A DNA stretch of 64,000 bases, from positions 1-64,000 of the forward strand of contig NZ_NEFF01000007.1 of the NCBI RefSeq assembly GCF_002252045.1, read 5' to 3'. Each line of letters opens with the position of its first letter. Within the stretch, counting starts at the first letter, position 1. Position numbers and translations under genes: made by a program. This DNA is from Ignatzschineria sp. F8392. Its GTDB lineage: Bacteria > Pseudomonadota > Gammaproteobacteria > Cardiobacteriales > Wohlfahrtiimonadaceae. Of the stretch, positions 58,509 to 64,000 are shown piece by piece. The notes under the pieces were generated by a model. That model searched no databases and was not told where the DNA came from. It was given only the letters and a program-made list of their open reading frames with translations.

Positions 58509-59726
58509 TTAACCCACCACGCTTGGCAGATTGAGGAGTTCAGGAAAACTGCCTACAAAAATAATGACCGCAGCGAAGAGCAGGGCGAGAATTAATGAGA
58601 TATTTCCTCCTTTTACTCGTTTCCCATCAGGGTATTTTTTTCGTGCTTTATAGACTAAAAGAACGGGTAAGATGACGCCGATAAAGGCAAAGATAACGCC
58701 GGCAAAAGCAAATGCACTTAAGAAGATAGTCGGGTAGGTAAACCCCACAATAATCGGGGGAATAAAGGTGATTGCTCCGACCATTAGATTACTTTTGCTA
58801 AGGTTGAAGTGGGCGAGAAGATCTTTTACTGCATTAGAGAGCCCTAGTGAGACGCCAATATAGGACGTTGTCAGCGCTAGGACTGAAAATACGCGAACAA
58901 TTTCACTAATTGTTTTACTGCCTGTAGTGATTTCAAAGGCTGTAATTAAGCCGTTGAGGCTTGGATCTTTGTTGAGTATCGCGACAAGATCTCCCTGTTT
59001 GAGAACGCCATGAGTGGCCATCTGCCAAATAATATAGATAAGAAAGATCCCTGTTGATCCTAAAATGGCGGCTAATTTAAGTTTTTGATGATCTCCCTGT
59101 AGATATTCATTAATTGTGGGTGTACAGATATGAAAACCAAAGGTCATAAAGAAGACGGGAAGTGCTGAGATCACTAAAAGATTGTTGGTGGGAGCATAAT
59201 GCAAGTTACTAAAGGAGAACTTCCCAAAAAGAAGATAGAGCAGGACAATAAAGCTAATCACCTTCAAGGTGAAAAAGAGACGATTAGTCATATCGGAGAG
59301 TGCGATACCGATAGTAATAATCGTACCAAAGAGAATGGCAAAGAGTAGAGCCGCTATCTTTTGGGCTTTAACGGGATCTAGATTGAAGGATTTAGGAATT
59401 AAGTTAAAGAGAAGGTTACCGCTTCCTGTAATGTAAGCCGTCAGGACGGCATACATAAAGAAGAGGAGAATAAAGTTAACGACAAGACGGCCTGTTATTC
59501 CAAAATATTGTTCTGTGATCGTTGCAATGCCGGCATCAATAGGGCTGTATTGATGAACTTCAGCGTAGAGAAGTGCGGTAAAGGTGAGGAGGATCCATAA
59601 TGAGAAGAGCAGTATAAAGGTCATGCCAAATCCCATTTGTGCTGAAGTTAAAGGCATGGCTAACATTCCCGCACCTACCGCTGTCCCGGCAATAATTAAG
59701 GTGCTGCCAAATAGACGACTTTTCAC
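58509..59726 (-). CDS. Aromatic amino acid permease (TyrP/Mtr, HAAAP family)
   Basis: The 405-residue protein has about 11 hydrophobic segments and the HAAAP signature near the N terminus, FGSTLIIAGTAVGAGMLAMPLTSAQMGFG, plus a FFMTFGFHICTPTINEYLQGD loop typical of TyrP/Mtr. It imports tyrosine, tryptophan or phenylalanine with protons. Given an attenuated trpE elsewhere in the window, tryptophan uptake is plausible but unproven. Confidence 0.92.
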   Translation of the reverse strand: MKSRLFGSTLIIAGTAVGAGMLAMPLTSAQMGFGMTFILLFSLWILLTFTALLYAEVHQYSPIDAGIATITEQYFGITGRLVVNFILLFFMYAVLTAYITGSGNLLFNLIPKSFNLDPVKAQKIAALLFAILFGTIITIGIALSDMTNRLFFTLKVISFIVLLYLLFGKFSFSNLHYAPTNNLLVISALPVFFMTFGFHICTPTINEYLQGDHQKLKLAAILGSTGIFLIYIIWQMATHGVLKQGDLVAILNKDPSLNGLITAFEITTGSKTISEIVRVFSVLALTTSYIGVSLGLSNAVKDLLAHFNLSKSNLMVGAITFIPPIIVGFTYPTIFLSAFAFAGVIFAFIGVILPVLLVYKARKKYPDGKRVKGGNISLILALLFAAVIIFVGSFPELLNLPSVVG

Positions 59727-60028
59727 GTTGATTGTCCTTTGATGAATAGAAAAGAGGGTGATAGGTCTTAAAAGCCCTACACGATCGTATGATGATAGTG
59801 GAGAATAAAAAAGATGTCTAAGCTCTTTTATAGAACCTTTTACAGTTTGATCTTCTTAAGATGATATTGCTCAAAAGATCAGCATTTTTTTGAGTTTTAA
59901 AGGTTTTAAGATGGGGAGTGAAGGGGTAGATTGAGAGATAAGCCTCGAGTTATCGATACTTTTTAGAGAGATTTATAGGGGAATTTATCAGGAGAGGGAG
60001 AAAAAGTAAAAAAAATCGATAAGAGGGG
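59727..60028. other. Intergenic region upstream of the aromatic permease and tRNA-Lys
   Basis: About 300 bases with no clear operator; it holds the 5' region of the permease on the minus strand. I see no TrpR- or TyrR-box that I would defend. Confidence 0.35.
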
Positions 60029-60056
60029 TTGACGCTAATAAAAATAGCTTTATAAT
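60029..60056 (+). promoter_or_regulatory. Promoter of the first tRNA-Lys gene
   Basis: -35 TTGACG (60029-60034), 16-base spacer, -10 TATAAT (60051-60056), 15 bases before the tRNA. Confidence 0.85.
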
Positions 60057-60070
60057 ACTAACTCTTCTCA

Positions 60071-60145
60071 GGGTCATTAGCTCAGTGGTAGAGCAGTTGG
60101 CTTTTAACCAATTGGTCGAAGGTTCGAATCCCTCATGACCCACCA
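60071..60145 (+). tRNA. tRNA-Lys, anticodon TTT, copy 1
   Basis: The 75-base gene with encoded CCA has a 7-base acceptor stem (GGGTCAT/ATGACCC), the anticodon loop CTTTTAA, and the T-arm GGTTCGAATCC. The D-loop is one base shorter than in E. coli. Confidence 0.97.
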
Positions 60146-60190
60146 AATTTACCTGAAGAGATTACTTGCAACGTTTCTCAGATTTGAGAG

Positions 60191-60218
60191 TTGACAAGTA
60201 TACTAAATCGGTTATAAT
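60191..60218 (+). promoter_or_regulatory. Promoter of the second tRNA-Lys gene
   Basis: -35 TTGACA (60191-60196), 16-base spacer and -10 TATAAT (60213-60218), 14 bases before the tRNA. Each tRNA copy is an independent unit. Confidence 0.88.
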
Positions 60219-60231
60219 TATTTTCGATTTA

Positions 60232-60306
60232 GGGTCATTAGCTCAGTGGTAGAGCAGTTGGCTTTTAACCAATTGGTCGAAGGTTCGAATCCCTCATGAC
60301 CCACCA
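60232..60306 (+). tRNA. tRNA-Lys, anticodon TTT, copy 2
   Basis: Identical to copy 1 over the whole 75 bases, with encoded CCA. It is followed after 10 bases by a strong terminator. Confidence 0.97.
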
Positions 60307-60316
60307 TCTATTAAAG

Positions 60317-60342
60317 CCTCCCAAAAATTGGGAGGTTTTTTT
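60317..60342 (+). terminator. tRNA-Lys terminator
   Basis: CCTCCCAA (60317-60324) and TTGGGAGG (60328-60335) form an 8-base stem with loop AAA followed by seven T residues. Confidence 0.9.
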
Positions 60343-60533
60343 ATATCTGTTTAAATATGTTATCGATGATTTAAAGTCGATCTGAATGGGTCGATTTGAA
60401 TCGACACTAATCGACACCAATTGATATTAATCTGATATTAATCGATAGTGATCGCGATATTACTCATAGAGTAAGAGGTCTCAAAAAATGATGCGGTATT
60501 AAGCTACATCAGATACTCAAAGGGAAGAAAAGG

Positions 60534-62474
60534 ATGGATCGAAAATTGGATCGAAAACAGATAGATCTTTTTTTACAGAGTGTTTTAGAGGGAAGATCTC
60601 GAGAGGTCTTGACGATTTATCTCGATTCAATCGATCTAGTGGCGGAACCATTATCGGTGGTGATCCCTGCTTTTCAAAAGGTCTATCCTCAAGCGCTTCT
60701 CTTCTCAGATGATATTTTGCTACAAGATCAGTATCAAGCCGTACCTCTAAAGGCGACTCGGCACTTTCTAGGGGCAACAACAGAGGCAGTGTTGTTAGAC
60801 ATCCGCGAAGGTTTTCCTCTCGATTATTTTCTTTCGATTGCTGCAACTATTGGCGCGCATGGCACACTATTGTTATTAGCAACAGAGCCTTTAGGGAAGA
60901 AGGAGAGTCAACGTTTTCACGATGTGATGATACCGACTCCCTATTTCGATCATTACCTCTCACAGCAGTTAGTCAATTATGCATATCGTTATTGGCGAGG
61001 TGAATGGTTTGCGCCACAGTTAGGGGGAGATTCTTTTCTCGTGGAAGAAACGGGGCATCATGATAAGAGATCTCTTAACATGATAGAAACAAAAAAGCAC
61101 TCCTCCTCTCTCGTTTTAACAGAAGCACAGAGAGCGATCTATAGCGATTTTCTTGCAGAAGCATCGGGAGTTTTTACCCTCTTTTCGCCAAGGGGAAGTG
61201 GAAAATCGGCATTAGGTGCAGCCTTGATCGCAAGTGATCCTGAAGCCTTTATCTTAACGGCACCGAATCAGTTAGCGATCGAGCAGTATCAATCATTGAA
61301 TGATTACCAATTCCGAGCGCCTGATGCGCTCTTTTTAGGAATTAAAGAGGGAGAGGTTTGGGATCAAATCTTAATTATTGAAGAGGCCGCGAAAATGCCA
61401 CTCTCCCATCTTGAGCGCTTAGTTAAGCGATTTCGAAGGGTGTTGATGATCTCTTCGGTGGAAAATTATGAGGGGACAGGACAAGGATTACGAGAAAAAC
61501 TCTATGATCTTGTCACGATTAAGAAGCAGTACCAGCTCCAGCAGATTCACCGTTTTGATCATCGGGATTCTTTAGCGCAGCTAGTTGATGCAATGAGGTT
61601 TACAAAGAGAAGTGATTACGATCTAAAAGATTCATTCCCCACTCCTAAAAAAGAGGATCTTCAAGAGGCGCTCAAGATAGAGCTCTATAATGATCAAAAT
61701 ATCAGATTGTTGCGAGAAGATCGGCAAAAGCTTGCTGCGCTCTATCACCTTCTTAATCAGACTCATTATCAAACAAATATTCAAGATTTAAGGCGACTCT
61801 TTGATTCGCCTCATCAACTCTTCGTATTGGCGTTTTATCAATCTCAACTGATAGGGGCAACATGGGGCATTGTTGAGGGGGGATTATCGAAAGAGCTTGC
61901 TATAGCTCTGTTTCGGGGCGAGAGGCGCCCTCGTGGAAATCTAGTTCCCCAAATTTTAGCCGGGCAGAGTTATTTTCCTGAGGCTATGATTGCACGATCT
62001 CTACGGATTTCTCGTATCTCTGTAGTAGATTCTTTTCGGCGATTAGGCATTGGTGCACGAATGATATCGGCAATTGAGAACGATTCTTCTCTTAATCTTG
62101 ATTTTCTCTCAGTGAGTTTCGGTTTAACGGCAGATCTCTTCGCTTTTTGGCGTAGCTTAGATTTTCAGCCGGCGCATTTAGGTTTTCATCTTGATAAAAC
62201 AACAGGGCTTTACTCTTTAGTTGTGTTAAAGCGGATTAATAGCCATAGCCATGAATGGATTGAAGAGAGTTACCAAAAATTTGCAGCAGATGCTGCACTT
62301 AACTATCAAAAGATGGAGTCGCGTCCTGAGATCGCTGCAATTTTAAAGAATTATGCACAAGAAGGGGTATTTGATGCGCGTGATGCTGCTGTTATAGAGG
62401 CGAATCGTAATTTTAGTCGAGCTGCCTATAGTGTGGAGAATGCGCTTTTCCGTGCTTTAAAAGATCAAGAGTGA
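60534..62474 (+). CDS. tmcA: tRNA(Met) cytidine acetyltransferase TmcA
   Basis: TmcA acetylates the wobble cytidine 34 of elongator tRNA-Met using ATP and acetyl-CoA. It has an N-terminal domain, Walker A SPRGSGKSALG (about residues 219-228), the Walker B-like ILIIEEAAKMPL, and the GNAT domain ISRISVVDSFRRLGIGARMI (about 485-505) that binds acetyl-CoA. 646 residues versus 671 in E. coli. It lies among tRNA genes, but none of the adjacent tRNAs is its known substrate. Confidence 0.92.
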   Translation: MDRKLDRKQIDLFLQSVLEGRSREVLTIYLDSIDLVAEPLSVVIPAFQKVYPQALLFSDDILLQDQYQAVPLKATRHFLGATTEAVLLDIREGFPLDYFLSIAATIGAHGTLLLLATEPLGKKESQRFHDVMIPTPYFDHYLSQQLVNYAYRYWRGEWFAPQLGGDSFLVEETGHHDKRSLNMIETKKHSSSLVLTEAQRAIYSDFLAEASGVFTLFSPRGSGKSALGAALIASDPEAFILTAPNQLAIEQYQSLNDYQFRAPDALFLGIKEGEVWDQILIIEEAAKMPLSHLERLVKRFRRVLMISSVENYEGTGQGLREKLYDLVTIKKQYQLQQIHRFDHRDSLAQLVDAMRFTKRSDYDLKDSFPTPKKEDLQEALKIELYNDQNIRLLREDRQKLAALYHLLNQTHYQTNIQDLRRLFDSPHQLFVLAFYQSQLIGATWGIVEGGLSKELAIALFRGERRPRGNLVPQILAGQSYFPEAMIARSLRISRISVVDSFRRLGIGARMISAIENDSSLNLDFLSVSFGLTADLFAFWRSLDFQPAHLGFHLDKTTGLYSLVVLKRINSHSHEWIEESYQKFAADAALNYQKMESRPEIAAILKNYAQEGVFDARDAAVIEANRNFSRAAYSVENALFRALKDQE

Positions 62475-62514
62475 GAGGATATTGATATCAAAATGAATGA
62501 TTGTTATGCAGTTG

Positions 62515-62543
62515 TTGACAGGCCGAATCTTCATCTCTATAAT
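62515..62543 (+). promoter_or_regulatory. Promoter of the first tRNA-Thr gene
   Basis: -35 TTGACA (62515-62520), 17-base spacer, -10 TATAAT (62538-62543), 17 bases before the tRNA. Confidence 0.9.
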
Positions 62544-62559
62544 CCTCAAATATAGTTTA

Positions 62560-62635
<76 letters not shown>

Positions 62636-62642
62636 GTTAGAA

Positions 62643-62672
62643 AGCCCAGCAGTTTTATTGCTGGGCTTTTTT
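62643..62672 (+). terminator. tRNA-Thr copy 1 terminator
   Basis: AGCCCAGCA (62643-62651) and TGCTGGGCT (62659-62667) form a stem with loop GTTTTAT followed by T residues. Confidence 0.88.
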
Positions 62673-62723
62673 GTATCTCTATCTTAGATAGTGCTTGCGA
62701 TGCAAAAGATCTTCAATAAAAGT

Positions 62724-62752
62724 TTGACATCTTTGATGAAGAACTCTATAAT
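62724..62752 (+). promoter_or_regulatory. Promoter of the second tRNA-Thr gene
   Basis: -35 TTGACA (62724-62729), 17-base spacer, -10 TATAAT (62747-62752), matching the consensus exactly. Confidence 0.9.
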
Positions 62753-62777
62753 TTTACTTCTTGATTAAATTTAAGAA

Positions 62778-62853
<76 letters not shown>

Positions 62854-62858
62854 GATAG

Positions 62859-62887
62859 AGAGCCCAACAGTTTAACTGTTGGGCTCT
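62859..62887 (+). terminator. tRNA-Thr copy 2 terminator
   Basis: AGAGCCCAACAGTT (62859-62872) pairs with AACTGTTGGGCTCT (62874-62887); a T-rich stretch follows. The stem sequence resembles that after copy 1 but has changed. Confidence 0.85.
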
Positions 62888-62981
62888 TCTTTTATCTATC
62901 TATTTTATCTATCTAGTACAAATCACTATTTTAATAATCAGTAAGGATGTTGCAGTAGATACCCTTCATAGATATTTTTTC

Positions 62982-63236
62982 TTAATCTTCTAAAACATCA
63001 GGATTCATCTTTAGTACTAATGCCTTAATTTCTGGGCTAGGGTATTCTGCCCGATGCATTAAGAGGGAATAGAGCTCAGGATCTTGCATCTCAAGAAGTG
63101 ATAGGTAGAGATCCTTTTCACTATCAGGTGCTTTTTCAAAGTGGTTTTCAAGATAACGATCACAAAGCGCATCGAGTTCACGCATACCACGACGAGAACG
63201 CCATTTTATTTTCCGAAGATCATATTTATTATCCAT
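62982..63236 (-). CDS. sdhE: FAD assembly factor SdhE
   Basis: SdhE helps attach FAD to SdhA and FrdA. The 84-residue helical protein has the conserved RGMRELD (Arg16, Gly17, Glu20, the RGxxE motif) and LLEMQDPELYSLLM. No partner gene is adjacent; sdhE is usually distant from sdhCDAB. Confidence 0.93.
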   Translation of the reverse strand: MDNKYDLRKIKWRSRRGMRELDALCDRYLENHFEKAPDSEKDLYLSLLEMQDPELYSLLMHRAEYPSPEIKALVLKMNPDVLED

Positions 63237-63895
63237 TACATTGGTCTCCCATTAATATAGAAAGCTAGATATTTAAAATTAAGTATTCATGTTTGAGTAT
63301 TTAAAACTAATATTGATGACTCAAAGTGATTGGAAGAGCTAGATCGATTTGAAGATATTATCGCTCTTTTTATCATGCCACTATTATAGAGCGTTTAATG
63401 AGGCTGAGTTAATTCTCACCTTTTAATGACAGGTGATTGAGATATTAAGATATCTGTTAGAAATATTATTTTCCAAGTTATCTTCTCGCTATCTATCTCG
63501 TTATCTTCTTGTGACCCTCTCTCTTTTAGTCTGCTTCTATCCTACTAATTATTGCCTACTTTCGATATCTAATTTTTAAGAAGATGGGGGAAAGATTGAT
63601 TTAAGTATTCGAAAAACTATCGAGCTCTTAAAGTGCTGGCGAGTTAAGAGCTAAAATATTTGATCGTGAAGTAGGGACGCAATCATCACATCTTAAAAAT
63701 GGGAATAACTCCCATTTTTTAGGGCTTTATAGAATATACCGTAAAAAAAATGCGCAAATAGCTAGAGAATTTTGTTATGATCTATGCCTTGCTAAGAAGT
63801 TGGTCGCAATTTGCTCTACGCTCTTTTGCTTGATTATGTTTCATATCTTAGCTAGTATTCTCCCCTTAATAAAATTAGTGACATGTGGTGAAGCT
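63237..63895. other. Intergenic region between sdhE and prmA
   Basis: About 660 bases without a credible ORF. It contains a terminator-like hairpin at 63695-63719 and AT-rich promoter-like sequence before prmA (TTATGATC near 63775). A small RNA gene upstream of the hairpin is possible but not supported by a clear start. Confidence 0.35.
63695..63719. terminator. Orphan intrinsic terminator
   Basis: AAAAATGGGA (63695-63704) and TCCCATTTTT (63710-63719) form a 10-base stem with loop ATAAC and T-tract. No gene ends just upstream on the plus strand, and the nearest minus-strand gene is sdhE, which is transcribed away. Confidence 0.7.
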
Positions 63896-64000
63896 ATGAA
63901 TAAATGGTTTGAATTAACTCTAAAAGCTGATGCGCGCTTGACGGCGGAGGTGCTCGATGAAGCGCTCGTTGAGTCAGGGGCTGTTGCTGTCACCATGAAA
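63896..64000 (+). CDS. prmA: Ribosomal protein L11 methyltransferase, N-terminal fragment (cut by window end)
   Basis: The 35 visible residues, MNKWFELTLKADARL then TAEVLDEALVESGAV, resemble the start of PrmA (E. coli MPWIQLKLNT... DLSDALMEAGAVSI). PrmA trimethylates L11. The gene runs off the right edge. Only the N-terminal substrate domain is visible, so confidence is moderate. Confidence 0.75.
   Translation, partial: MNKWFELTLKADARLTAEVLDEALVESGAVAVTMK

Noticed and set aside
60517-60846. Minus-strand 109-codon ORF over the tmcA start
   Set aside because: Antisense to the conserved N-terminal domain of TmcA; no independent support.

Overview
This window looks like chromosomal core DNA from an AT-rich gammaproteobacterium. 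Gene content and order (metY-rimP-nusA-infB-rbfA-truB, lolC-lolD, rho next to rpmE2, sdhE, tmcA, SUF operon with an Rrf2 regulator, methylcitrate genes) resemble Cardiobacteriales such as Ignatzschineria or Wohlfahrtiimonas. That assignment is inference from gene content only. I see no prophage, complete insertion sequence, CRISPR array or integrase.

Layout. Positions 1-190 (minus) hold a strong rRNA operon promoter and leader; the 16S gene lies left of the window. 0.5-6 kb is an Fe-S assembly operon (Rrf2 regulator, sufB, sufC, sufD, sufS) under a promoter with a near-perfect palindromic operator. 6-17 kb (minus) carries eno, gltA, pyrD, rpmE2, rho, a DedA protein, lolD-lolC, scpB and holA. 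17-21 kb (plus) is a TAXI-TRAP uptake operon (lipoprotein receptor, DUF1850, fused permease). 21-28 kb holds two tandem poxB-like pyruvate oxidases, a bile-acid:sodium symporter family protein and an isolated trpE behind a classical trp leader attenuator. 29-33 kb has an orphan siderophore-binding protein with a Fur box, a duplicated structured intergenic element, and pyrF-pyrE preceded by a short leader ORF and terminator. 33-38 kb is prpB-prpC-prpD. 38-48 kb includes queF with a preQ1-I riboswitch, an MFS carrier, aroA-gspG-like-truC, an amino-acid binding protein, brnQ, folK, rdgB and a cold shock gene. 48-56 kb is icd followed by the translation/transcription cluster headed by tRNA-fMet. 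56-64 kb has a paired SMR exporter, fnr, an aromatic amino acid permease, two tRNA-Lys genes, tmcA, two tRNA-Thr genes, sdhE and the start of prmA.

Metabolic picture. The genes support glycolysis and the TCA cycle (eno, gltA, icd, sdhE), propionate use by the methylcitrate cycle, quinone-linked pyruvate oxidation, pyrimidine synthesis (pyrD, pyrF, pyrE), peptide and amino-acid scavenging (brnQ, TyrP/Mtr type permease, binding proteins) and oxygen sensing (fnr). RNA-level control is prominent: a trp attenuator, a candidate pyrimidine attenuator, a preQ1 riboswitch and several structured intercistronic segments.

The least explained signals are a concentration of the DnaA-box 9-mer TTATCCACA (12 exact copies by eye, all between 27.5 and 46.4 kb), a twice-repeated structured element of about 139 bp, a branched RNA fold between prpC and prpD, and an SMR pair whose second subunit lacks the catalytic glutamate. 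I did not find a clearly new multi-gene system.
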